Assembly (NCBI GenBank): GCA_035582835.1
Contig: JAYKAV010003132.1
Location: 2,600,784 to 2,664,783 of the forward strand
Reading direction: 5' to 3'
Length of the DNA: 64,000 nt
Source of the DNA: Phoebastria nigripes
Lineage: Eukaryota > Chordata > Aves > Procellariiformes > Diomedeidae
Shown: one piece after another, positions 12,621-24,709 of the stretch
How the letters are laid out: the number at the start of each line of letters is the position of its first letter
Numbering within the stretch: the first letter of the stretch is position 1
The notes under the pieces: model-generated
Told to the model about the DNA's origin: nothing
Database searches by the model: none
What the model saw: only the letters and a program-made list of their open reading frames with translations
Program-made: the position numbers and the translations under genes

Positions 12621-13896
12621 TCGGGTTGGGGAAAGCAGTGCCGACACTCTGAAGAACGGTCTCAGCAGTGGAATGTCATTAAAATTAAAAAATACTGATG
12701 GAAGGAATGAACAGAAATAAACAACGGGTAATTTAGGAACTAAAAACAGTGACATAAGGTGCAGAATAATGGAATATGAAAAAAAAAAAATATAATGATG
12801 CCTTGTTGACAGATTGTTGTCATGCAACTCTCAGGGGCTTTGTCACAACCTTCCAGTAGGGATGCAGTCTTGAACATCTGGCCGGCAACTGGTGCAGAAC
12901 CTCCGGGCCGTGCTACTGCAGGGAAGGAGCAGGAGGCCCAGGGAGGGAGGCAGGGACCCCTGCTCTGCCTCCAGCCTCCACCATCACGTACTTTCTTTCT
13001 GTGATTCCTTTGGAGTAGCGTGGCTGTTGGGACAGGCTAACCCTCTCAGCAAGAATTGAATTACATTAAACCAGCCTTAAAAATATGCTGCCAGTGTTTT
13101 AGCATTCAGAGGTGGTTGTGGCTTCTTTTCACCATGGCACTTGAAGATTGCATGTAAACCTCAAAGGGAGAAATGGGGACTTGGATGGACGTGTCTGCAG
13201 GAGGGTTGTACCTCACCACTTTGTTGCTTAAGCCATCCTGTCATCATGCAACTTAAAAACCAGTTCTTTCCTGGCCATTTGCAGCCCTTCACAGGGATAG
13301 CAAGGTTCATTGGGAACAGGAGTGGACCACTAAATTGAACACAACAGAAAAAGAATCTGTCAGGCCAAGTCTATTTTCATTTGCAAAAAAGAAATTGCAG
13401 TGAATCAGTGCAGCTACCCTAGGGAAAAGAGGTGATATGATCCTTTGAGTTAACGTTTCAAAAGTGAGTAATTACTGAGCTAGCCAAACCCTGAGATTTT
13501 GTGGTGCAAAAAGTGCAATGGCTTTTATTCGTTTGTTTTTTTTTTCTCACGCAACTTGAAGTGAACTTTCTCAGATGGAAAATGAGGCTTTCTGGAACTT
13601 TTATGATACAAATCACAGGACAAAAAGGTCTCATCTTAGAATAGCAAACAGTCTGAGAGTTTGGAAAACACCATTATAGAAAACCAGGCATCGCAGAGAG
13701 ATGAATATGGATATTCCTGTTGAATGTCCAAGTCATTAGGTTATATAAAAGTCTAGAGGGATTTCTGGTTTCTCACAAATACCCCAGGGTCAATTTGGTA
13801 TGAAATATTTTCAGAATTCTCTCTGGTTAGAAATTTCATCTTGGATTCAAGACACCTTCCATATAAAAATTTAATTAAAACTTTTATTTGTGTTCC

Positions 13897-13934
13897 TGTG
13901 GGTATGTGTGTATTGTGTGTATATGTGTGTGTTC
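13897..13934. repeat. Imperfect (TG)n microsatellite
   Basis: TG dinucleotide blocks interrupted by TA and TT; about 38 bp. A shorter (TTG)n run follows at about 14049-14065. Confidence 0.85.
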
Positions 13935-14545
13935 ATACAAGTATTTTTTCCGTGAAAAGGTTTATATTTTTTGAGGAGAGTTTGCAATAGTTTTGAGGGT
14001 TACCCTACTTATATGGATTACTAGCATAACTCTCTTTCTCAGAAGAGTGTTGTTGTTGTTGTTGTTTTTTTCCTTAGGCAAAATAATTCTATTTTTAATC
14101 TAATCTAGAACAAAAATAAAGCTGTGTTTCATTTCTAGATCTCAATACACTTCTCAAGGGAGGTTAACATCTTTGTAGAAAAAGACCATGAAGTAGAAAG
14201 TGCAATTCTGTCTGATATACCACACTGCTTCCTGAAACTTTTACCATTATAGTAACTTTTACAGTCACAAAATTTACATCTGTACTAAATGGGAATGATG
14301 ATTTAACTGTGCTATTATAGTTAAGGGGCAAAAAAGTACATGTCTAAAACACTGGATTTTTCTGAAGAGATCTGAGTGCAGCTCTCAGGCCTCCTGTGTG
14401 ACTTTCTACTCAGGTCAGTGCTTCAGCTCTCATTCCCTGGGAGAGGAGGTTGCCCTGTCTTCATAAACTGGGACCTGTAATATTGCAGTGGTTGTTTTCA
14501 ATCAANAGATATTGAGATGGGTGCTGGAATTGCTAGGTGAATTTT

Positions 14546-14624
14546 ATGTTTTTTATTCAAGAGGAGGAGTATGAGATTAGACTATAATTGTTCCTTCCAG
14601 CCTTGCAAACCTATAAATATTTCT
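14546..14624 (+). mobile_element. Probable CR1 3' end, sense, very old
   Basis: The segment reads as a diverged CR1 3' terminus: an AAGAGGAGGAGTATGAGATTAG block (family form: GGAGGTCAGACTAGATGAT), then ATAATTGTTCCTTCCAGCC (family form: ATAATGGTCCCTTCTGGCC), then CTATAAATATTTCT in place of the tandem CTATGATTCT tail. There is no coding capacity. It is short and diverged, so the call rests on word order alone. Confidence 0.5.
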
Positions 14625-17600
14625 ATTGAATTAATAATGGTGATGGGCTGATTTCTGCTGATCTTACCTCTGCTGGTTTTACATTCTTAACTGAATAATG
14701 TGAGCAGATCCAAGCTCAATAGCTTAACATTATGACAGTAATCACTAAACTATATAAATGACTGTCATGGGTTTTAAAATTGTTGCATCAGGTAATTATT
14801 AGTTGCCTTGATCTTAACAGCTATGTGAAAATGTTTAATTGCATTACATTACATTTTATTTATTTAAACAGTGCCTTTGTTTGATCCAAAGCACGAGGGA
14901 AGGATAAGAGAACATCATAAATTAATACTATCTGACAGGCCAGAAGTGTGGTCTGATCTATTCTGTAGCACATCTATCTAAAGGCAACCAAAAAAAGTAG
15001 TTAGAAATACGACACAATCCAGTATTACTGGTAGAAAATGTTGTGAGACATTATTAAACCTATTAGATGATAGATTGCTTTGGAAACCACCATATGAAAC
15101 GATGGATGGGTGGATTAATTTATCTACTCATCCACCAGTCTTTGACACTTGACAGTATCTAAGTCCTAGATTCATAGTGGGTACGCGGTGATACTTTGCT
15201 GAGAGTGCAATTGCTGTTAGTTAGGTCTTTTTCTTGCAAGCAGGATTTTCAGTTATAAGTGAAGTACCTAAATCCCACCTTCAGTAAGGTTCAGACAACC
15301 AAGTCCCTTTGGAAATCTGAGTCAAAGTATCTAGCCTGGTAATTTGCTGAACAACAAAAGTTTTTGTTTTTCTTTTTTTCCTGGACTCCTTCAAAGATTA
15401 GCTTTTTGGTTTAAGGAAAATCAGAAGTAATAATGCCAGTAGGGACTTAACTAGCAGTCAGAAGACTTGATCTTCCTGGATATCTACCAACCTTTTGTTT
15501 GAAACTAATCAAGCAACTTTACTAGTGTATACTAACATTTCTCCTCTTACCTTTTATGTCTCCCACTGAGTTTAGGACAATTGAGTTTTTATACACAGCT
15601 CTTTAACAGCATGGGATTCTGACTCTGATTAGAAGACTTGTCTATGATTATTTTAACCACAAACTAAACTTCAAGAAAAGTGAGTTCAAGATATTGTGGA
15701 CATAAAGACCTAGACATAATATACATTTATGTTTATTCAGTGCTTCCAAAGACTGAAATCTACAATCAGATGGCCTTTATAAGTCTATCTTCTCTGATGA
15801 CTATTACAGTCAGTGTGATGTTGTCCCTGATATGGAGACCTTTCATCTTTAAAAATGATGTCTATCTAGGGCTTATGAAAAGTTCATTAAAAATAATTAC
15901 AAATGTCTTCTCAGAATCTCTCTAAGTACCAGCTATTGTTCTTATTTTATGAAATTTTGGTTGAGTAAGTTGAGCACATAAGGAAAAAAAAAATGTTTTT
16001 CAAGAACCTTTTTGTCTTTTACTTTTGTAAATCTCACTTGGTTCCTCACTAAGGTACCTCAGTTGTTCTTTTTTAATTAGGAGGAATAAATCTAGGTGTT
16101 AAAGTCTACATTGACAATGCAGAAAGAAAAGGTACTATACCCCAGTTCTCTGGTAATACCCAATTCTCAGTTGGTCTCATGATCCATTTCGGAACCAGAA
16201 ATCTTATTTTCACTTTCCCCTAATACAACTCACTCAATTCTACATTGATTTATTATGCTTCTGTGCTGTAAATCTTATTAGCTCTGTGTGCATGTTTCTT
16301 TTACAAATAAAACAGTGCCAGAAGTTTGTCCTCATCATAGTCAGACACTGTGTGAGCTTAATGGAAAAAGATAGCATGAAAATGAAGTAGCTCAAACAGA
16401 AAGAAATGGAACTTAAAACTACTAAACATTGTAAGAATAGACATCTAAACTGAAATGTAGTTGCACCTATTTTAAAGATGTTTCCACCCATGTTTTGTTT
16501 TTTTTTTTTTTTTCCAAAGTGTTTGGGAACCTGGGTAAAGAGGTGTCATGGACTCATTCCTCTCCTTATTTATGTCCTGGATTCATTTGGAATTGATGTG
16601 GATCCGCTTAACTTTCCCCTTTTACCTGATCTTCAACACATTTGAGATTTGCTTGCTATGATGGGACTGTCTGAAGTCACAAAAAAAGTAGTAGAGTGAC
16701 AAAGAGAGACTAACTTAAACCATACAAAAACTAGCCATGTAAACATCTTTCATGCATTTATGAATTCCTCTCTGGCTTTATTTCAGGGCAGATGCATCTG
16801 TAAATGTTAAGCCAAGAAACTGAATCTTTACCAAGAAACTTCTAGGAGTAAAACCGTTGCAAATAAAACGTGTTACGTCTCTTGCCTATTCCTGGATTAT
16901 TTGCACGTTGTATACTAAAGAGCGACACCTGAAAACTAAGAGCTGATTTTCCTTATTGCTTGCACAAAGGAGGAAATTGGAATATCCTGGACACTTAGAA
17001 GACAATAGTCTGCCTTAGACAAATTCTAGCTAAGGACCAGAATCTGAGCCTTTTTCTCCCAGCCTATTGCCTGTCATTTTCTTCCATGCTTTCAGAACAG
17101 AAGACTCACAGCTCCATCTTGCACATTTATTCTATCTTGGGAAGGATAAAAAAGAAAAAGAAAAAAAAAAAGAAAAAAGAAAAAAGAAACAAAGAACCCT
17201 GGGTAGTGGGAGAAACTTGATGCTAAGCAGGTCTCCGAATAAGATGAAATGTGCTTCTCCATACATTACCTAGGGGAAAGCATATACCTCCATGATGCAC
17301 ACTTCCTCCTGCTCTCTTTCTTCATATTTAGACTTTTACTCAGTATAGTCACAGGATTTTCCTGGAAATTTGTATTTAAATTCCTGAGAGTGACATGGTC
17401 TATTCCTTGATGACTTAGAGATTTAGAGATAGCTTTTGAGTCAGGTGACTTAGAGACCAGTTCAAGCACAGCTTGCATTCTGAGGCTGTTCCTGAGAAGC
17501 AGCAGGGCTGTGCTACTTGAAAAGTTACTAAGTTAACCAAATACCTGGCTGTGGAAAGAAGTTTTCTGGCTTGACTTGTTAAGGCTGACCTCACTAGGAA

Positions 17601-20600
17601 CACCTCCCAGGCCCTACCTACAAGGATGTGCTAGGACCCTTGAGCAATTGTCATCCTCTCCTAAAATCTTGTATGGATCATTCCTGGAGCAACCCTTGCC
17701 CTCCATTCTCCAAGGTCCAGGATATGTGCTTTACAGTCCTTGACCATATGACAGTTCTGCCAGGCAGTTTGTAAGGAGGATTCACTTCACTTGCTCTAAA
17801 TGAGACTTCAAACTATCTGGGTTAGCTTTCCAATCCTGTTTCAGAAACCTTCTCTCACCTTGAATCAACCACGCAGTTTCCTGTTTCCTGCTTCTGAAAA
17901 ATGGTTTATAACACCTCTCAACCTCAAAAGAGTTTTGTCCACATAAAGCATTAGAAATTGTACAGTGCTAGGTCAAAGGAACCATAGAAACACCAAAACC
18001 AAATTTAACTTAGAGGTGCCTGAATGGAAAACATCCTAAAATCACAAGGTCTTACTATTCTAACTCTTCTTTCTTCCTCTGATGCATTCAGTACTGGCCT
18101 CTGTCACAAGCAATTGGTACAACACATGAGTGGATGGACCATTGGTCAGTATTGTTATGCCAGTTCTTAATTGTTTAATGTTCTGGTACAGATTTTTGCA
18201 ACAGCATTGATGCTTAATCTAATTTTTGGAAGGAGAAGATGTCAGGCTGCCTTTTCCATTAGCTCACACAGTCTATTTAGTTTTCCTAGGTTGTTTGGAA
18301 GCTTGATGGGGTTTAATTGAAAATGTCAGAAGGGAACGTTTTAATTTGACTGCATTTGATATTGTGGCTAATGCATTCGGCAATTCATTGTAATTCAAAG
18401 CACTCTTCACATTCCACAACTGGCATTGCTATTATTTTAAAAGGTGAGATCTTTCATTGTTAATCAACATGGGGTACTTAGAGTAGTTTATACTGTGTGT
18501 TAATATTTTTTATATTTATGTGCTACACCTTTACAAGGGCAAAAACAAATGTGTATTTTATGGTCTAATAAAGTCCCCCCCTCAATCTTCAAGTTCCAAA
18601 AGATCACAAAATATCTCAGTTCTGTGGACCCAATTCATTTATCAGTTGTTGGGCCAGAAAGAGAGCACAAAAGAGTACACACTAGAGAGAGCAAATATTA
18701 ATTCTTATTAGAGCATTCGAATAGGATATGAGAAGGTGAAGGTCAAGCCNCTGTTTCCAGTTCTTATTTAACCAGTTGTATAAAGATGTGTCTTGAAAGA
18801 CTGAAAACTGCGACACAGACAACATAATTCTTATATGTTTAGAGAATGGTCCTGAAATACGGGTTCATGCTCCAAATGTGGTTTTCAAAAATTATTCCCA
18901 TCTTCAGATGAACACCAGAGTCCCCAACTGCGGGTATAACAGACCTCAATGAGCCTGCCTAAAAGCTTATACTTGTCTCTTTTATAGGACTTGATCCAGG
19001 AGACATAACCTAAAAATACATATCTGGACAAGTCTGGGGTAAGATTTTGCTCCAGTTCAAGTTTTTCCATACTTTAAATGTTAATTTATTGCTCCCAGAC
19101 TAAGGGCCTGGAGCTGTCACAACTCTGTTCCTCATAGTGACAACCAGCTATTTTCCAGTCCCTCCTGTGGTATAGCAATCAGCTGCTTTTTACATACATC
19201 TGGCAAAGATACAACACAGAATCAAGTTAGGGTCATTTTCTTTCCCTGGGAAGTCTTCTGCCCTAGGCAATTTTGCCTACCCTTATAAGATTTCAGGAAA
19301 ATGTCTTTTTTTGAACATCCTGAAGAGGACTGTATACGAATTGCCACAATTAGTAGCTTGGAATTTCCAGATATAGATGATTTTGTGCCTACTTATTTGT
19401 GAGCAGCTTGAACCACTCAAGACTTTTTACTAGAATAAATATATAAAGATAAAGAGGGTAGGCAAATATGAGGTTCACTGCAAGCCAAGACATTTCAGAG
19501 CCTCAGTCCTTTGTTGATTCAGCTCTGAGAGTTTTAAGTACATTAACTTAAAGTCACTCTCACTTAGCAACATTTGCAACACATTGGTATTAATTGGCAA
19601 GTCTGAAGTAAAAAAAAAAAAGAAAAAACCAGAGTGATTGATATATTGAAAATTTGACCTATTTTCTTATCTCATAGCAGTGTTTAGCTTAGTGTTGAAA
19701 TACAAAGTCTGCATGATCAAGATGTGACTACTCTGTAATTTAATTTCCTTGAACAACAACTCGCTATCTACATGAAACATTAAAAATTTAATACAAAAGT
19801 GGAGACTCCAAAGAGTCTTATTCAGTAGTTGGGATCATGGTCAAACTTCCTCTGTCCTCCATGGAGAATAAGACCTATTTCCTTGGTATTTCAGTCACTG
19901 AAGCTCTTGTATTTCCTCATTCTGTACACTAATGCCCTGTTGGGTGCCATTACATCTTTTCCAATGTGTTTTTGATCAGTGTTAAATTGTTCATAAGTGC
20001 TGAAGTCCAAAAAAGATTTACAAAACATGGACAGTAAACACAACTGACAAAGAATGGGAACTCCCAAGCAGGATTATCCTTCTCAGTCCCTACCAAAGAC
20101 ACACGCATCTTTTATAGATATTGTCAAAAAATGTTTTTTTTTTTCCCCTAATGATCCAAGTCCAAGTATTCCATATATTTCAATGCAGCTATGCCATCAA
20201 AGAACAAAGATCTCAAAACATCAATTATATGATGTTCGTCTTGATAACTTTATCACTAAGAACAANTGTACAAGATTTGTGTCTATATCTGCAGTGTGAT
20301 TCCCCTGAACCTTGGAGGAGGGAGGGTCAAGACATAGGAAATGAAGAATTTTTTAGATAATATTTTTTAAGGAAAAAAACCCCAAACAATTATTCCAATT
20401 TATTCAACCAATTGGGATATTGCAAAATAAGTTCTTATTTTTCCACATTTTCAGCAAATTTAAAGGAAAATCCAGACTTAAAGAAAATATTTTGTTCAAT
20501 CCAACGCAGAATATAAAAGTTTGTTTATCCTTACTGTTACTTATGTAAGTGATAGAAAGGGAGTTTCAATGAAATAACAGGAGATTTTAAAACTCATTTT

Positions 20601-23600
20601 TATAATTAACATGTTTAAAAACTTTTTTTTTTCGTATCTTTTTAAAAATGAAAAAGCTTGCAAAATCTACACAAACACATAAAATGTTTCTGTCGGCCTA
20701 ACTCTATTAATCAGCAAAACCAAACAAAAATAAACCATGTAACCAGATAAAATCCATACAATTCTTGCTGTAAATTAAATACTTTTCTTTATTAAATTTT
20801 GCAATATAAACTGATTTTCATTGATGGATATGTGTTATGTGGTGAAAATATCAAGTTAATTTGTATACAGTCTTTCCACTGCGACACAAACTTTCTAGCA
20901 AATGTCTGATATGCATGTACTCTAGCATTCCTAATAATAAAATGTAGATACTAAAATGATCTATAAATAGATCATAAAAATATTAAGAAGGCAAAAAATA
21001 GATACAATCTTGCAAAAAGTGTTGCTNTTTTTGTTTTTTTTTTTTAACAAACAAATCAATTAATATACTTTTTAAAGAATCTTTCTAAAAGACAGAGAGG
21101 TCCAATTTAGGATAACTGTTATATAGAAAGTCTGATTTTTGAGATTTTTTTTTCCCATTAATTGAGGGGAAAAGTTAACATACTCTCCCATTCCTCTATG
21201 CTCCCCACACACACACATCCCTGAATCAGCAAGTCCAAGACGATATCAGTGGTTCAGAAATCTCAAATGTTTCATTGTAGCTTTGTTTGAGACCACCCTA
21301 TGTCCCTTCACGTTGTTGTTCTCTCTCATGGGAATTACTGGTTGAGTTCATCGTCATCCCTTTTCTCTTCTAAATGAAGGTGATTCAACCAAGAAGTCTG
21401 CAGCAACTAAATCACAACTTCCCCTAGTCAGTACGCAGCTCAGGCTACCATAGATTACTGTTGATCTGACCCAAAACCTCATGTTTCATTTAGATCAGGG
21501 CTCTCCACTTCCTTGAGCATCAATAGAGATTATACTGCAGCAGTTTGCTCAGGAGCTGGGTAGCAGATCAATCAGCCTTATAATGGTATATTGAGGTGGA
21601 AAAATAATGCAAGGGATAAAGGGAAATATTCTGTTGTTTGGAGGCTGCCACTTGAACAACTCTCCTTTACATTTTCCATTTAATAAATGGAAAAAAGAAT
21701 AATAATGAAATTTTCCCTGATGGGGAAAAAAATCTCTCAGTGCTCACAGATTTAATTCTTCTGTACCTCTGAGGAACTGGCACCTTCATTCACACTGTAA
21801 AGGATCTGAAGACCAATTCATCCACTTGATATCACGACTAAGACAATGATCATCACACCAGATTTTTGCATGCACGTGCAGGATGCTTAGTGTCAGACAG
21901 GGAACGTGAGTACCCATCAGAAAGGGCCTGTGTCTTCGCTGCATTACCAGCCAAGCTCAGAGCAGTAACCTCGCTCCATGTGCACATGAGAATAATATCA
22001 CTAACAGGATATTATAAAGTATTTCTCATACATGGTCAGAATTAATTTTCTTCTATGAAACAATTCACAGTCCTTGGAGTGCTTGTGTCTGCCACCCTTC
22101 GTTGTTACTGGGAAGGTGTGTATTTGTGCATGTGTGTTGAGGAGTGAGGGAGATGCCAGCAGAGAACNTAATCAGAGGAACCCAGGGACTCACCAAAGTT
22201 TGAAGTGATTAGAGAAACCCTGGGTTTAACATTTTCATCCTCTCCTGTATCTCTTTCAGAGATTGGTTCCAGTATCAGAAAGAGCAGCAATGCATTTATC
22301 TCAATCCCCAGTGCTATATGCCATCGCCAACATTATCTCTACATCCTTTGATAATTCGTCATCTACTGTCCCTGGGAAATCTGATCCCTGATTTTAGGCA
22401 AACCTCTGTTCCCTTCACTTGTAAATACAAGCCTCAGCCTAAGAAGAAATCTCCTGCTTTGCAGTTCATGTGTCTCTAATTCACAGCTAACATTATGAAG
22501 ATTATAATGATTTTTCTTTTATCTCTGCTCAGCTAATACACTAGTGATTGGAGAGAAACAGAATATTTTAGTTGAGATCCTCTATGTTGTTTGACACTCT
22601 GTGGTTGCTTCTATTTTCACACAGCTTCAGATTCTTGGGGAGAACTAAACCCAGTGCAGCCTTTGATCTTTTTGACTGGTTTCCTCAGTGGATGAAGCAG
22701 CCTTACAAAAAGGGCACAAGCCCTTTTTAGACGATAACATGCTGTACATTTTTTATCATCTCATTCAGCACCAGGGTGTTTGCAAAAAGCTCACCATCAG
22801 TATTCCAGCCTGTTTCTATGTGGGTCTCTATTATCTACAAAAAACATTTCCCGATCTGCTTTCTCAGAAGGTCCATATTAATTTGCTATGATCATTTCAT
22901 TTTCTACGCTTTCTTTCACCTTGTATTAGTTTCTGCTGAGGCAGGCAAACTGCATATGCTATTTTTCTCTGCAAGCAAAAGAGGTCTTTTTTGTCCCTTA
23001 CTGTGACACATGTTCTTTTCTTTTTTTTTTTTTTCCTTTTCTTTTTCGTTGTGCTTTCAAATTGTATGCCTCAGTATTTTAATGTTCTTATCTGATTCTT
23101 TAATTCAACAAAGTCCTGGTTATCCCATGCAGATTGCCTGGCATAAAAAGTCTTTCCACTCCTTCTGAGCATTGCAATTTTTCTTTCCCCATTACATTCT
23201 TTTGGTTTAGGCAATACAGTTTCATGCTACTCCCATGAATTTATGAGGAAAATATTTATTAGAAGAGGTATTTCTGCTCTCCCAGATCCATTCTTCATCT
23301 TAAGACACCATGGTTTTTCACGTCTTATTTCTGCTTATGACACCTTTTCTGATACCACCCTCCCCAGAAATCTATTTGAAAANTTCATAGAAAAATTCAG
23401 GCTCCAGTAGTTCAAAGAAACAAAAATTAAACAGGCAATCATTCTATTTTCACTGCATGGCAAATCAGTAGACATATTATGATGATGTAACATTTCTATC
23501 TTGGCATTTCATTGGATGAGCAGCGTATTCAGGTATGACTTTTTCTCTATATTAAAGTTCACATATTGTTTATCGAGATTATATTTATGTCAATGCTGTG

Positions 23601-24682
23601 GGTTTTTTTCAGGATAATCAGAAATAATAACCTAAAACCATGTTTATACTCTAAAAGATGGGTACAGCCATAGTATTGATGAAGATTCTTTACTAGTTGA
23701 TTTCACTAGTCACTGACAAAAAAAAATTGAAATCTTCTTGAGCACTTTGTTATCCTCTCTATAGGTGTATGGGAACCTGTTTCACCATTCTATCAAAAAT
23801 ATCCTGGTTTAACCTGAATTAACATAAAGATCTTNAAAAAATAGGTATAAACTGAAAATAAGGGGAAAAAAAAAGTCCTTTTTCTTCAAAATCAGTTAAA
23901 ATATTTCATTTTGCTTATTAAGTTATCTGTGGTAGGGTAATCTTGCATTAACATTTGCTCAAATACTTTTTGAAATGGAAAATGCTATTTGCTTCAAACA
24001 CCTCAAAGAAAAACATTTCAGTAAGTCCACAACTTNTTCTTTTGCCACCACAAAAATCAATGAATCCAGCCCTTTCCTGTGAAAGGTTTCAGTTTCGATG
24101 AATCACCTTTTTCTGATGAAAAAGTGTTTTGTTGAAAAATTCTCACCCTGCTCTGTTTACTGTAGTGGCTTAGTTCTGGATGAATGCTTCTAGCAATCAG
24201 GATGGCAGAGGAGAATATAATCTGCAGGGCTATTGACTACTTGTTGAAGGCCAAAGAGAAGTTAACAATAAAACCTGCTGCAATGTACATTTAAGCTAGT
24301 TCGAGCAGAAAGAGGCTTATCACCGGTCTCAAGTGGATGGAGGCTTCTATTTAGCTCACCTGGTAAATCTTCTGCCTACCCTTTTTTGAAAGTGCTGCAT
24401 GCATCTAGGGCCTGAAAGATCCATCCTATTTCATGCAACTTGCTTAGTCTCATCATCCATATAAGCCCATGGGAACTGAGGGTGTCGCAGCCACNGCTCC
24501 AGACAAGCCTCTACCCCTGGACAGTCCAGCCCACCTCACATTGGATTCAGCTGAATGACTACTCTGTTTTAAGATTTGATAGTAGATGCAGAGCCAAAAT
24601 CTAGCTGTGCAGTACAAGCTTGTAGAATTTTTTTGTTCTTCATTTTTTTCTTTCATCATAGATATCTAACAATGTGAGATTC
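14625..24682. other. Non-coding sequence
   Basis: No gene recognised. It holds an A/G-rich low-complexity run at about 17147-17188, T-tracts at 16.5 and 23.0 kb, AT-rich sequence at 20.35-21.07 kb and a possible conserved non-coding block at 18.15-18.44 kb. Open frames are below 85 codons and unlike known proteins. Isolated Ns occur at several positions. Confidence 0.6.
17147..17188 (+). repeat. A-rich (GAAAAA)n low-complexity tract
   Basis: Runs of A interrupted by single G at intervals of 5-11 nt. It could be a degraded poly-A tail or simple-sequence expansion. Confidence 0.8.
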
Positions 24683-24709
24683 AATAAATAAATAAATAAA
24701 TAAATAAAT
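24683..24709. repeat. (AAAT)n microsatellite
   Basis: Near-perfect tandem AATA/AAAT tetranucleotides, about 6-7 copies, followed by TTTATTTT. Confidence 0.9.

Larger units (their letters stand above)
7812..14545. other. Non-coding sequence
   Basis: No recognisable gene. It contains a three-copy 12-bp repeat near 8.42-8.47 kb, A-tracts near 8.75 and 10.24 kb, a slightly GC-richer patch at 11.09-11.48 kb, a polypyrimidine tract at 12.56 kb with a GC-rich patch at 12.88-12.98 kb, and GT- and TTG-type microsatellites at 13.9 and 14.05 kb. Open frames (up to 102 codons) look random. Confidence 0.6.
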
